Made by a program: the position numbers and the translations under genes. This document shows, one piece after another, positions 51,971-60,579 of a stretch of DNA of 64,000 nt. The DNA is from Kribbella italica (lineage in GTDB: Bacteria; Actinomycetota; Actinomycetes; Propionibacteriales; Kribbellaceae), in the NCBI RefSeq assembly GCF_014205135.1, contig NZ_JACHMY010000001.1:3906001-3970000 (forward strand), read 5' to 3'. The notes beneath the pieces are model-generated. The model was not told the DNA's origin. It searched no databases and saw nothing but the letters and a program-made list of their open reading frames with translations. Positions within the stretch are counted from its first letter, which is position 1. Each line of letters begins with the position of its first letter.

Positions 51971-52032
51971 CACCGGCCCGGTGCGTGGAGGTGGGGCCTC
52001 GTGGACCTGGTCGGTGGGCCTAGGGCGCGGGG

Positions 52033-52692
52033 TCAGCTGGCGGATTGGGCCAAGGTGCGGAGGGTTTCTACCATTTGGTTGGGGTTGTCGGCGGTGTAGA
52101 CGGCGGAGCCGGCTACGAAGACGTCGGCGCCGGCTTCGGCGCAGCGTTCGATGGTTTCGGCGGAGACGCCGCCGTCGATCTGGATCCAGAGGTCGAGGCC
52201 GTGTTTGTCCAGGAGGGCGCGGGTGCGGCGGATCTTGGGGAGGCAGACGTCGAGGAACTTCTGGCCGCCGAAGCCGGGTTCGACGGTCATGATGAGGATC
52301 ATGTCGAGCTCGGGGAGGAGGTCCTCGTACGGCTCGATGGGGGTCGCGGGCTTGAGGGCCATCGAGGCGCGGGCGCCCTTGGCGCGGATCTCGCGGGCGG
52401 TGCGGATGGGGGCGCGACAGGCCTCGGCGTGGAAGGTGACGCTGCTCGCGCCGGCCTCGACGTACCCGGGAGCCCAGCGGTCCGGGTCCTCGATCATCAG
52501 GTGGCAGTCGAGGGGCTGAGCAGCGGCCTTGGCCAGGGACTCGACGATCGGCAGGCCGAGGGTGAGGTTCGGGACGAAGTGGTTGTCCATCACGTCGACG
52601 TGCAGCCAGTCGGCGTTCGAGACCGCCGCGGCCTCGTCGGCCAGCTTGGCGAAGTCCGCGGACAGGATGCTCGGTGCGATCTGGATACCCAT
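52033..52692 (-). CDS. rpe: Ribulose-phosphate 3-epimerase
   Basis: A 219-residue TIM-barrel enzyme of the pentose phosphate pathway that interconverts ribulose 5-phosphate and xylulose 5-phosphate. The metal- and phosphate-binding motifs are [61 protein letters not shown] and [20 protein letters not shown]. Length is standard for the family. It starts at an ATG shortly after cobK on the same strand, with a 13-bp gap, so they may be co-transcribed. Confidence 0.96.
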   Translation of the reverse strand: MGIQIAPSILSADFAKLADEAAAVSNADWLHVDVMDNHFVPNLTLGLPIVESLAKAAAQPLDCHLMIEDPDRWAPGYVEAGASSVTFHAEACRAPIRTAREIRAKGARASMALKPATPIEPYEDLLPELDMILIMTVEPGFGGQKFLDVCLPKIRRTRALLDKHGLDLWIQIDGGVSAETIERCAEAGADVFVAGSAVYTADNPNQMVETLRTLAQSAS

Positions 52693-52705
52693 AAGGGTTC
52701 GGATT

Positions 52706-53530
52706 CTACCGACGGGCCCGCAGCCACTCGACGACCTGGTCGACGGACTCGACGGCTTGTACGCCGGGCGGCAGCGGCGGCCGACGGATGACGATCACCG
52801 GTACGCCGAGTTGGCGGGCCGCGGCGAGTTTGGCCGAGGTCTGGTCGCCGCCGCTGTCCTTGGTGACCAGTACGTCGATCTGGTGCTCGCGGAGGAGATC
52901 GAGCTCGGACTCCAGCGCGAACGGGCCGCGGGCGAGGAGGAGCGTGCACCAGTCGGGCAGGACGGCGGGTGGGTCGACGCAGCGGGCGAGGGTCCACAGT
53001 CCGGTGCGGGAGAAGGCGGCGAGACCCTGTCGGCCGATGGTGAGGAAGACGCGCGTTCCGACTTGTGGGAGAAGGTGGGCGGCCGCCGCAGCCGAGTCGA
53101 CCCAGTGCCACACCCCGCGGGCGCCAGGGCTGGGAGTGCCAGAGACGGAGGCGTCATGCCTGGAGTCACCAGAGCCGGGACCGCCAGGGGTGGAGGCACC
53201 AGGCCCGGCGTGCCCGGCTGGGTCGGTCCAACCCGGGCGTCGGAGCACGAGCAGCGGAATCCCAGTGCGCTGTGCTGCTTCGGCTGCGTGTTCGGTCATC
53301 GTTGCCGCGAACGGGTGTGTTGCGTCGATCAGCGCGTCGATCTGCTCGGCGCGAAGCCACGCGATCAGGCCTTCCACTCCCCCGAAGCCCCCGTGGCGAA
53401 CAGCGCCCACCGGCAGCACAGCGTTCGTCGTACGGCCGGCCAGGGACGACACGACATCTACGCCCTGCGCGATCAGGAGGTCGGCGAGGCGGCGGGCTTC
53501 GCCGGTGCCGCCGAGGAGGAGGACCTTCAC
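52706..53530 (-). CDS. cobK: Precorrin-6A reductase with low-complexity insertion
   Basis: A 274-residue CobK/CbiJ reductase that reduces precorrin-6A with NADPH in corrin ring synthesis. Visible motifs are [55 protein letters not shown] and [20 protein letters not shown]. At about residues 103-139 it has a Gly/Pro/Ser-rich insertion ([15 protein letters not shown]) between LRRPGWTD and VWHWVDS, where the family normally has a short loop. The encoding DNA is a degenerate minisatellite. The insertion lies on a loop and probably does not destroy activity. Confidence 0.9.
   Translation of the reverse strand: MKVLLLGGTGEARRLADLLIAQGVDVVSSLAGRTTNAVLPVGAVRHGGFGGVEGLIAWLRAEQIDALIDATHPFAATMTEHAAEAAQRTGIPLLVLRRPGWTDPAGHAGPGASTPGGPGSGDSRHDASVSGTPSPGARGVWHWVDSAAAAAHLLPQVGTRVFLTIGRQGLAAFSRTGLWTLARCVDPPAVLPDWCTLLLARGPFALESELDLLREHQIDVLVTKDSGGDQTSAKLAAARQLGVPVIVIRRPPLPPGVQAVESVDQVVEWLRARR
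53114..53224 (-). repeat. Degenerate minisatellite inserted in cobK
   Basis: About 110 bp made of imperfect 15-18-bp words such as GGAGTGCCAGAGACGG, GGAGTCACCAGAGCCGG and GGAGGCACCAGGCCCGG. It is in frame and encodes the Gly/Pro/Ser loop at residues ~103-139. Confidence 0.75.
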
Positions 53531-53537
53531 AGGCCAA

Positions 53538-54449
53538 CTATCTCGCAGCAGCCTTCCGGCGGCGGACGATCAGCGCAGCAACAAGCAAAAGCACCAGCAC
53601 CACGACAACCACCAGCGGCAGGAGCCGAGCGTGCGCACCGGCGTCGACCGGCGCCAGCAGCGAGGTCGAACCGGCGGCATCGATCAGCAGCGGCGTGACC
53701 GTGACATCGGCGCTCAGCGGTACGACAGCTGCGACCCCCTTGACCGCAACTGTCGCCTTCCACTGGTCGCCCGGCAGCAGTGCCGGCGAGTCGGCGACGT
53801 CGCCCGACGACGCGCGCAGCTGACCGAACGGCCCGGCCAGCGAAGCCTTCTGCCGCGCGGACACGGTCGCGTTGCCGGTGTTGTGCACGGTGTACGTGAC
53901 CGTCGCCTCTCCACCGACCAGCGGCGGATGAACCTGTACGTCGCTCACCGACAGCTGCGGCTTCAGCTCACCACCGACCCGCAGCTGGATCCGGACCCCC
54001 ATCCGCTGCTCACCGGACGACGACTTGACCGACGTGACGATCCCACCGATGTGATCACCAGGCGACGCATCCGAAGGCACGGTCACGGTGAACGGCACCG
54101 AAGCAGCCTTACCCGGCTGAATCGTCACCCGATCAACCGCCGGATGCGCCCAGGCTCCGACGCCGGTCGACGCGAAGCCCTGTCGACGCAGGTCCAGCTG
54201 ACCCGACTCCGCGGTGAACCCGTCCGCCGCATAGACCGCCAGCTCGAGCGCGGCAGTTCCCCGGTTGACGACCGACAGCCCGTCGTCCACCTTCTCCCCC
54301 GGCGCGACCGTGTACGTGTAGTTCTGCCGGTCCGGACCGAAGGCGTTGTCGGCCGGCTGCACGCTCCACGGAGCATCAGCGGCGAAGGCCGGTACGGCGT
54401 ACAGGCCGAAGGCCACCGCGACGGCGGCCAGGAGACGGATCGATCGCAT
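53538..54449 (-). CDS. Exported DUF916/WxL-type surface protein
   Basis: A 303-residue exported membrane-anchored protein. The signal peptide (RLLAAVAVAFGLYAVPAFAA) is followed by a DUF916-like domain (ADAPWSVQPADNAFGPDRQ, GLSVVNRGTAALELAVYAAD, SVPFTVTVPSDASPGDHIGG). A second Ig-like domain (TVTYTVHNTGNATVSARQKA) and a C-terminal membrane helix (LLPLVVVVVLVLLLVAALIV) with a basic tail complete it. DUF916-type domains bind peptidoglycan in WxL proteins. The ATG at 54449 starts the signal peptide. It lies 7 bp after cobK. Confidence 0.85.
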   Translation of the reverse strand: MRSIRLLAAVAVAFGLYAVPAFAADAPWSVQPADNAFGPDRQNYTYTVAPGEKVDDGLSVVNRGTAALELAVYAADGFTAESGQLDLRRQGFASTGVGAWAHPAVDRVTIQPGKAASVPFTVTVPSDASPGDHIGGIVTSVKSSSGEQRMGVRIQLRVGGELKPQLSVSDVQVHPPLVGGEATVTYTVHNTGNATVSARQKASLAGPFGQLRASSGDVADSPALLPGDQWKATVAVKGVAAVVPLSADVTVTPLLIDAAGSTSLLAPVDAGAHARLLPLVVVVVLVLLLVAALIVRRRKAAAR

Positions 54450-54519
54450 GGGATGAAGTCCTCGGAAAGTAGGAAGGTGGAGCGAGCCCCCGCCCGCCCC
54501 ACCCCGTGCCGTCAAAGGC

Positions 54520-56064
54520 TCAGCGGAGCCAGTTGGTGTCGGCGGCAACCTTGTGGTTGCCCTTGCCACCCTTGTAGGTGGTGATGGCCACCTTGTCGAC
54601 GACCGAGCCGACCGGCTGGGCCGGCGACGCGCCGCTGTTCGGGCCGCACCAGTCGACGTTGCCCTGCTCGACGGCGGCGTTCGGCGCGGCGCAGGTGCCG
54701 CTGCGCAGGTTCTCGACGACCAGCTTGTTGTTCTTGACCTGCACCCGGACGTAGGTCCGGACGTGCTCCTGGTTCTCGACCGAGTTGGCCCAGTGGTTCT
54801 TCGGGTTCAGTGGGTCGGGACCGTAGTTCGGGTCCTGCGTGACGTCCGGCGCGGTCAGGTCGTAGTACTTCGAGCCCGACGCGGAGTTGGCCGTCACGTA
54901 GACGACGCCGCCCGGCCCCTGGGTGACCTGGGTCGCTCCCGGCTGCTCCTTCTTGTTCGCCTTCTTGCCGTTCTTGATCTGGTAGCTGCGCGAGTAGCTG
55001 TGGTCGTGGCCCTGCAGGACCAGGTCGACGCCCAGGTTGGAGAAGGCGGTCGGGAAGTCCTGCCGACGGATCTGGTTGTCACCGTCGTTGGCGTGCGCGG
55101 CCGGCGAGTAGATCGAGTGGTGGTAGACCAGCACGGTGTACTTGGCCTTGGCGCCGTACTTGTTCACCACACCGGTCACGTAGCCGATGTGCGCGGCGTC
55201 GGAACCGTTGGAGTAGGCGTTGCTGTTCAGGTCGATGAACAGGACACCCTTGTACAGGTACCAGTAGTCACCGCCGGATCGGGTCGCGGCGTCGCCGTTG
55301 TAGTACGGCGTCGAGCGGTCGGTGTTCGGCGTCCAGAAGTGCTGCTCGTACGCCTTGCCGCCGACGTCGTGGTTGCCGATGGTCGCGGCCCACGGGTACT
55401 TGCGCAGTACGTCGGACCCGAGGAAGGCGTCCCACTGCGTCTCGACGTTCGCGGACTCGACCTGGTCGCCACCGGAGACCAGCAGCTCGGCCTTCGGGTT
55501 GGCGGCGGTCGCGACCTTCAGGGTGTCGGCCCAGCCGGCACCGTCCTTGGCGACGTCACCGGACGAACCGATCTGCGGGTCGCCGAAGAACAGGAAGCTG
55601 AAGTCGCCCTTGAAGTCCTGGGTCTGGAAGGTGTACGTCGGCGACCAGTGACCGGCGTTGCCGATCCGGTAGGCGTACTTCTGCCGCTGCTTGAGACCGT
55701 CGATCGTCGAGTGCGCGTTGTAGCCGCCGTTGACGGAGTTCGGCGACACGGTCGCCGGGAAGGAGGTCGGGTTCTTCGGGAACTCGCCCTTCTTCAGCTG
55801 GTTGGCCGGGACGACCTGTACGAGCGTGCCCGCGTTGGTCGAGGCGTACCAGCTCAGGACGCGCTGGTTCTCCTTGGCGCCGACGCCGAGCACGACGCGA
55901 GAGACGACGACGGGCTCGCCGTCGACGGGCTTCTTGGCGGCCGTCGCGGTCGGCAGACCGCCGGCGAACACTGTGGACACCCCCACCATCGCCACCGCGG
56001 CCAAGGCCAGGCGACGTCCAGCAGCTCCGCGGGGGCGGACCTGCTTCCACTGCTTGAACTTCAT
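54520..56064 (-). CDS. Secreted purple-acid-phosphatase-like metallophosphoesterase
   Basis: A 514-residue exported phosphoesterase. An Fn3-like N-terminal domain with VVSRVVLGVGAKENQRVLSW is typical of purple acid phosphatases. The dimetal site motifs are FLFFGDPQIGSSGD, LLVSGGDQVESANV, AATIGNHDVGG, VLVYHHSIYSP and VLQGHDHSYSRSYQ. The ATG at 56064 (MKFKQWKQVRPRGA) starts the signal peptide and is preferred over an upstream ATG. It lies between the DUF916 and HupE-like genes. It probably releases phosphate from extracellular esters. Confidence 0.93.
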   Translation of the reverse strand: MKFKQWKQVRPRGAAGRRLALAAVAMVGVSTVFAGGLPTATAAKKPVDGEPVVVSRVVLGVGAKENQRVLSWYASTNAGTLVQVVPANQLKKGEFPKNPTSFPATVSPNSVNGGYNAHSTIDGLKQRQKYAYRIGNAGHWSPTYTFQTQDFKGDFSFLFFGDPQIGSSGDVAKDGAGWADTLKVATAANPKAELLVSGGDQVESANVETQWDAFLGSDVLRKYPWAATIGNHDVGGKAYEQHFWTPNTDRSTPYYNGDAATRSGGDYWYLYKGVLFIDLNSNAYSNGSDAAHIGYVTGVVNKYGAKAKYTVLVYHHSIYSPAAHANDGDNQIRRQDFPTAFSNLGVDLVLQGHDHSYSRSYQIKNGKKANKKEQPGATQVTQGPGGVVYVTANSASGSKYYDLTAPDVTQDPNYGPDPLNPKNHWANSVENQEHVRTYVRVQVKNNKLVVENLRSGTCAAPNAAVEQGNVDWCGPNSGASPAQPVGSVVDKVAITTYKGGKGNHKVAADTNWLR

Positions 56065-56175
56065 CGATGTTCCGTCCGTTTCAGGTCCGAGAAGTAGTTG
56101 CTTCGCCAACTTCCTCGCGGTGGGTGGATCGGTGGTGAACAACTGTTTCCCCCCGGCCGAAATATTCGGGGTCAA

Positions 56176-57393
56176 TCAAAATGCGACCCGCTGGACGAAC
56201 CAGACCAGACCGGTCACGGCGACTCCGGCCGAGAGCACACCGGTCACCCAGAGTGCGGTGACCGGCGTACGGCGGCGCAGCAGCGCGAGGACCGGGAAGA
56301 CCAGCGCGATGATCGTCAGCTGGACGGTCTCGAGGCCGATGTTGAACACCAGCAGCGACCAGAGCAGCTGCCAGGACCACGCCGCGTCGATGCCCAGCGC
56401 GCTGGCGAACCCGAGGCCGTGCACGAGCCCGAAGCAGAACACGACCCCGAGCCGGATCCAGCCCGCGCGGTCCAGGCTGAGGTGGCGGTTGCGGATCGTC
56501 TCCAGCTCGCCCGCGTGCAGACCTCGTTGCCTGAGGCGCCAAAGGTGCCAGCCCGCGACCACCGCGATCGACAGCGCGATCACCGGCTCGACGAACGACG
56601 CCGGCACCTGCACGATGCCGAGCGCGGCGAGCACGAACGTGACCGAGTGCGCGAGCGTGAACGACGTCGCCGCGAGCACGACCTCGCGCAGCCGGCGGGA
56701 CCCGGCGATGAGTGCGAGCAGGAACAGGATGTGATCGATGCCAGTCAGCAGGTGCTCGGCGCCGAGCCGGAAGAACTCCCAGAACCGCTCGGCCGTCGAC
56801 TGGTGGGTCGAGAACGACCGGTGCTCCTTGTCGAGCGCGGCACTGCCCGACTTCAGATCGAGGTCGTAGGTGAGGATCGTCTTGGTGTCCTTGACGTAGG
56901 TCTCGCCGTCCGGGAACAACTCACTGCGGATCTCGTGCTCGTCGGCGGGCTCGGGACACTCGTAGTCCAGGACGAGCAGCACGTACGGCGCACCGTCGCG
57001 CTCGGTCATCGTGTAGCCACCGTCCTGCGTCGGCGTACAGGCCTGGCCATCGGCCGCGACGGTGAACCGCTTGCCGACGTAGGCGTTCACCGACTGCGTG
57101 TGCGCCGTCAGCGCCGCCGCTTCGGCGACCGGATCCTGGGCGTCGAACGCGGCGGTTCCCGCGCGAAACAGGGCGTCGTCCTGCTCGGCGTCGGCATCCG
57201 CGGTGGAGACCACCAGCAGGTCGTACTCGAGGCCGAGCTCGGCGCGGACGTGCCCGCGCTCGGGCGCCGTGACGTCGACGTACACGACCGAACTGAAACC
57301 GTGCGCCGACGCGAGTGGGGCGCCGAGCGCCAGGCCCAGGACGGCGAGGAGGAGCGTGCCGAACCCGGCACGCACAGAGCTACGGAAAAACAT
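56176..57393 (-). CDS. HupE/UreJ-like exported membrane protein
   Basis: A 405-residue protein with a signal peptide (SVRAGFGTLLLAVLGLALGA), an N-terminal extracytoplasmic domain of about 200 residues and a C-terminal HupE/UreJ_2 membrane domain with six or seven helices. Family motifs are HLLTGIDHILFLLALIAGSR, SFTLAHSVTFVLAALG and CFGLVHGLGFASALGI. HupE-type proteins are linked to nickel or cobalt transport in some bacteria; proximity to cobalamin genes hints at cobalt but proves nothing. It is divergent from the lipoprotein gene at 57529, with 135 bp between. Confidence 0.85.
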   Translation of the reverse strand: MFFRSSVRAGFGTLLLAVLGLALGAPLASAHGFSSVVYVDVTAPERGHVRAELGLEYDLLVVSTADADAEQDDALFRAGTAAFDAQDPVAEAAALTAHTQSVNAYVGKRFTVAADGQACTPTQDGGYTMTERDGAPYVLLVLDYECPEPADEHEIRSELFPDGETYVKDTKTILTYDLDLKSGSAALDKEHRSFSTHQSTAERFWEFFRLGAEHLLTGIDHILFLLALIAGSRRLREVVLAATSFTLAHSVTFVLAALGIVQVPASFVEPVIALSIAVVAGWHLWRLRQRGLHAGELETIRNRHLSLDRAGWIRLGVVFCFGLVHGLGFASALGIDAAWSWQLLWSLLVFNIGLETVQLTIIALVFPVLALLRRRTPVTALWVTGVLSAGVAVTGLVWFVQRVAF

Positions 57394-57528
57394 GATGCCT
57401 TCTCTCTAGTCGTTCGCACCGTGCACTTGAAAAATGAACTGATGGCGAACAGCTCACGGCCGAACCCCGATCGAGCTGGGTCGTGAGGTAGAAAGTCCTT
57501 TGGCCTGCAGTCTTTTCGGGGAGGAACA

Positions 57529-58185
57529 TTGCGTTCGCGACTTGCCGCGGCGATCGTGCTGGCGGTCGTTCTGACCTCCTGCGGGACGAACGACGACTGG
57601 GCCGCACCGCGGGTCGCACCCAGTCCGATCGGTGCCTTGGGCAACGGATTTGTCGATCCGCGCGCGACTCCGACGCCGGAGGCAACGATCTCGCCGAGGC
57701 CCGGTTCGTGGGACGGCGTGCACCCGTCGGAGGGCTACCGCGTCGTGCTGCTCACGGCCGGTGACGACCCGCAGACGAAGACGCTGAACGACGCGGTGAC
57801 GTCCTGGGCCGCGGCCGAGAAGGTCAGCCTGAAGACCGTCCGCGCCGACGACGCCACGAACCACATCGACCGGATCACCGACGCGCTGGCACTGAAGCCC
57901 GACCTGGTCGTAGCCGCAGGCAACAGCTTGATCGACCCGCTGGCGCTGGTCACGGCGAACCATCTCGACCAGCAGTTCCTGGTGGTCGGCGCCGAGTTGG
58001 CCGAGCCGACACACAACGTGACGGCCGCCGACTGGACCGGTGCGGCGTTCCGCGGCGAGGGTCTGGGGATGTCGTCGGACTACGACCCGGCGACGTTCAC
58101 ACCGGAGCGCGCCGGCGCCGCGATCCGCGCCGGCGTGGCCAGCGTGCTGCACGGGTTCACCGGCATCGTGGTCTGGATCAACTAG
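57529..58185 (+). CDS. Lipoprotein with BMP-like ligand-binding fold
   Basis: A 218-residue lipoprotein starting with TTG at 57529, preceded by a GGGGAGG ribosome site. The signal peptide ends in a lipobox (VLAVVLTSC). The rest resembles the periplasmic-binding (BMP/PBP) fold: GYRVVLLTAGDDPQTKTLND, DRITDALALKPDLVVAAGNS, HLDQQFLVVGAELAEPTHNV and GVASVLHGFTGIVVWIN. The BMP family binds nucleosides or related ligands; this gene has no transporter partner nearby. Its 3' end overlaps the converging cobM by 4 bp. Confidence 0.78.
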   Translation: MRSRLAAAIVLAVVLTSCGTNDDWAAPRVAPSPIGALGNGFVDPRATPTPEATISPRPGSWDGVHPSEGYRVVLLTAGDDPQTKTLNDAVTSWAAAEKVSLKTVRADDATNHIDRITDALALKPDLVVAAGNSLIDPLALVTANHLDQQFLVVGAELAEPTHNVTAADWTGAAFRGEGLGMSSDYDPATFTPERAGAAIRAGVASVLHGFTGIVVWIN

Positions 58186-58922
58186 CGGTCGCGCGTCGTC
58201 GAGTACAGGTGGCTGTCGCGAAAGTTGTCCGCGGCAAGCGTCTCGCCGACGATGACGACGGCAGTACGCCGTACGCCGGCCTCCTGCACCTGCTCGGCGA
58301 TGTCGGCGAGCGTGCCGCGCAGGATCAGCTCGTCGGGCCGGCTCGCGCGGGCGACGACCGCGACAGGGCAGTCCTCGCCGTAGTTCGGGACGAGTTCCTC
58401 GACCAGCCGCTCGATCTGCTGGACGGCCAGGTGCAGCACCATCGTGGCGCGGCTCGCGCCGAGCGTGGCCAGGCTCTCACCCGGCGGCATCGCGGTCGCC
58501 CGGCCGCCGACCCGGGTCAGGATCACGGTCTGGCCGACCTCGGGGACGGTGAGCTCGCGGCGGAGCGTCGCGGCGGCGGCCGCGTACGCCGGTACGCCGG
58601 GCGTCACGTCGTACGGGATACCGACGGCGTCGAGCCGGCGCATCTGCTCGGCCATCGCCGAGAAGACCGACGGGTCGCCGGAGTGCAGTCGCGCGACGTC
58701 GCGGCCCTGCTCGTGCGCGGCGGACAGCTCGGCGAGGATCTGGTCCAGGTCGAGGTTGGCCGTGTCGACCTTGCGGGCGCCGTCCGGGCAGTGGTCGAGC
58801 AGTTCGACCGGGACCAGCGCACCGGCGTACAGGCAGATCGGTGAGCTCGCGATCAGGTCGCGGCCGCGCACGGTGATCAGGTCGGCCGCGCCCGGCCCGG
58901 CGCCGATGAAGTGGACGGTCAC
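58182..58922 (-). CDS. cobM: Precorrin-4 C11-methyltransferase
   Basis: A 246-residue SAM-dependent tetrapyrrole methylase that methylates C-11 of precorrin-4. It begins VHFIGAGPGAADLITVRGRD, and contains RLHSGDPSVFSAMAEQMRRL, YDVTPGVPAYAAAAATLRRE and TVPEVGQTVILTRVGGRATA. Length is that of the family. It overlaps cobL by 4 bp (ATGA), so they are co-translated. CobM precedes the corrin-ring steps of CobL and CobK in the aerobic route. Confidence 0.95.
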   Translation of the reverse strand: MTVHFIGAGPGAADLITVRGRDLIASSPICLYAGALVPVELLDHCPDGARKVDTANLDLDQILAELSAAHEQGRDVARLHSGDPSVFSAMAEQMRRLDAVGIPYDVTPGVPAYAAAAATLRRELTVPEVGQTVILTRVGGRATAMPPGESLATLGASRATMVLHLAVQQIERLVEELVPNYGEDCPVAVVARASRPDELILRGTLADIAEQVQEAGVRRTAVVIVGETLAADNFRDSHLYSTTRDR

Positions 58923-60109
58923 TTGGTCACGCTCCAGATCGTCACGGGCATCGCGGCACGCCAGCCGGTCATACCGCCGACCGGTGAGGCCCGCTGCACC
59001 GACAGGCGGACGAGGTCGCCGCCCAGGTCGGCGTACCAGCGGGCGATCAGGGTCTCGGTCTCGAGGGTGACACCGTTCATCACCAGGCGGCCGCCGGGGT
59101 TGAGCGCTTCCCAGCAGGTCTCGATCACGCCGGGCTTGGTGCCACCGCCGCCGATGAAGATCGCGTCTGGGCTCTCCAGCTCGGCGAGTGCGTCAGGTGC
59201 CGCGCCGACGACGGTGCGGACGACCACGCCGAGGCCGGCGGCGTTGCGGTCGAGGCGCTTGGCGCGGTCGGGATCGCGCTCGATCGCCACCGCGCGGCAG
59301 CTCGGGTGATGGCGGGTCCACTCGATCGCGATGCTGCCCGCGCCGCCGCCGACGTCCCAGAGCAGCTGGCCCGGTACGGGAGCCAGCCGGGACAGGGTGA
59401 CCGCTCGGACTTCCCGCTTGGTCAGCTGGCCGTCGCTCTCGTACGCGTCGTCGGGCAGGCCCGGGCTGGTCGGCAGGAGGCGCGCGTCGGCGTCGGGCCG
59501 GCAGTCGATGCCGATGACGTTGAGGGCGTCGACCGGGTGGTCCCAGTCGCGTGCCTTTGTCGTGCGGACCGTCTCCTGTGCTGAACCCAGCTGCTCCAGC
59601 ACGGTGATCTCGCTGTCGCCGTAGCCGCGGTCTGTCAGCAGCTGGGCGACCTCTGCCGGAGTGTGCGCGCCCCAGCTCAGCACCACCAACCGCCGGCCCG
59701 GCTGGACGTGCGGGTGGACCAGCTCGAGCGGGTGCCCGACCAGGCTGACCACCTGGACCTGGTCCTGCGGCCAGCCCAACCGCGCACAGGCCAGCGACAC
59801 GCTCGACGGATGCGGGATCACGTGGACTGCTTCGGGGCCGAGGAGGCGGGTGAGCGTCGTACCGATGCCGTGGAAGGTGGGGTCGCCGCTGGCAAGGACG
59901 CAGATCTTCTGGTCCTTGTACGTCGCCAGCAACCCCGGCAACGACTCCGACAACGGCGAGGGCCAGGCGACCTTCTCGTCCCCAGGGACCAACTCCAGCT
60001 GCCGCACACTGCCCATCACCACTTCAGCGCTGCTGATCGCCTCGCGTGCTTTCGAGGACAGCCCGTCCCAGCCGTCCGCGCCGACCCCGACCACGGTCAC
60101 CTCAGGCAT
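58919..60109 (-). CDS. cobL: Precorrin-6Y C5,15-methyltransferase (decarboxylating)
   Basis: A 396-residue bifunctional enzyme that methylates C-5 and C-15 and decarboxylates precorrin-6Y. The N-terminal half is a tetrapyrrole methylase (VTVVGVGADGWDGLSSKARE, VLASGDPTFHGIGTTLTRLL, HPSSVSLACARLGWP). The C-terminal CbiT-like half starts near residue 220 with GQLLWDVGGGAGSIAIEWTR and PDAIFIGGGGTKPGVIETCW. It overlaps the next upstream gene by 8 bp and cobM by 4 bp. All expected motifs are present. Confidence 0.95.
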   Translation of the reverse strand: MPEVTVVGVGADGWDGLSSKAREAISSAEVVMGSVRQLELVPGDEKVAWPSPLSESLPGLLATYKDQKICVLASGDPTFHGIGTTLTRLLGPEAVHVIPHPSSVSLACARLGWPQDQVQVVSLVGHPLELVHPHVQPGRRLVVLSWGAHTPAEVAQLLTDRGYGDSEITVLEQLGSAQETVRTTKARDWDHPVDALNVIGIDCRPDADARLLPTSPGLPDDAYESDGQLTKREVRAVTLSRLAPVPGQLLWDVGGGAGSIAIEWTRHHPSCRAVAIERDPDRAKRLDRNAAGLGVVVRTVVGAAPDALAELESPDAIFIGGGGTKPGVIETCWEALNPGGRLVMNGVTLETETLIARWYADLGGDLVRLSVQRASPVGGMTGWRAAMPVTIWSVTK

Positions 60110-60503
60110 TACCGAGCACCTTCGTGACGGCGATCTCCAGCACGACCCGCTGAGGATTCACCCGCGGCTGCTTGTACCGCTCGGCGTACCGACGCTCCGC
60201 GTCCGCCACCTCGGCCGGGTCGTCGCGCACCACCGCGCGCCCCTCCAGCGACGACCACTTCCGCCCGTCCACCTGAGCCACCGCGACCGCCGCCCCCTCG
60301 GCCCCCGCCGCCCGAACCACCCGAGCCTTGTGCGACGTCCCGCTACAGATCACCCGAGCCACCCCGGCCTCGAAGTCCACCGTCACTCCCACCGGGGTGG
60401 AGTGCACCGACCCGTCCTTCCGCACCGTGCTCAACACACACAAGTGCCGCTCGGTCCAGAACTCGACGAACGCGGACGACTGGTCACTCAACGGTCCCGA
60501 CAC
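60102..60503 (-). CDS. PPOX-class F420-binding-type protein
   Basis: A 133-residue split-barrel flavin/F420-binding protein. It starts SAFVEFWTERHLCVLSTVRK and contains STPVGVTVDFEAGVARVICS, SHKARVVRAAGAEGAAVAVA and EGRAVVRDDPAEVADAERRY, hallmarks of the PPOX/F420-dependent biliverdin-reductase or FDOR group. It overlaps cobL by 8 bp, so it is in the cobL-cobM operon, perhaps as a redox helper; this is inference. The cofactor (F420, FMN or none) is not certain. Confidence 0.9.
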   Translation of the reverse strand: MSGPLSDQSSAFVEFWTERHLCVLSTVRKDGSVHSTPVGVTVDFEAGVARVICSGTSHKARVVRAAGAEGAAVAVAQVDGRKWSSLEGRAVVRDDPAEVADAERRYAERYKQPRVNPQRVVLEIAVTKVLGNA

Positions 60504-60537
60504 CCCCTGATCGTAGACAGCCGATCCGGAAGACCAG

Positions 60538-60565
60538 CCGGGCGGCCCGAACGAGGACCGCCCGG
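60538..60565 (-). terminator. 8-bp stem hairpin after the ABC permease
   Basis: CCGGGCGG (60538-60545) pairs with CCGCCCGG (60558-60565) around a 12-nt loop, just after the stop of the ABC permease gene at 60580 and before the PPOX gene, both on the minus strand. It probably separates the two transcripts. Confidence 0.6.
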
Positions 60566-60579
60566 AGCACTACCGGGGG

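Larger units (their letters stand above)
51251..52032. other. Gene-less 780 bp with repeats
   Basis: No open frame here has coding character. It contains an inverted-repeat element (51333-51434) and three copies of a ~90-bp direct repeat (51453-51970). Between them lie shorter reiterations of a phrase like GCGTGGAGCC...CTCGCCGACC. It separates the HAD phosphatase (divergent) from the end of rpe. Confidence 0.6.
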
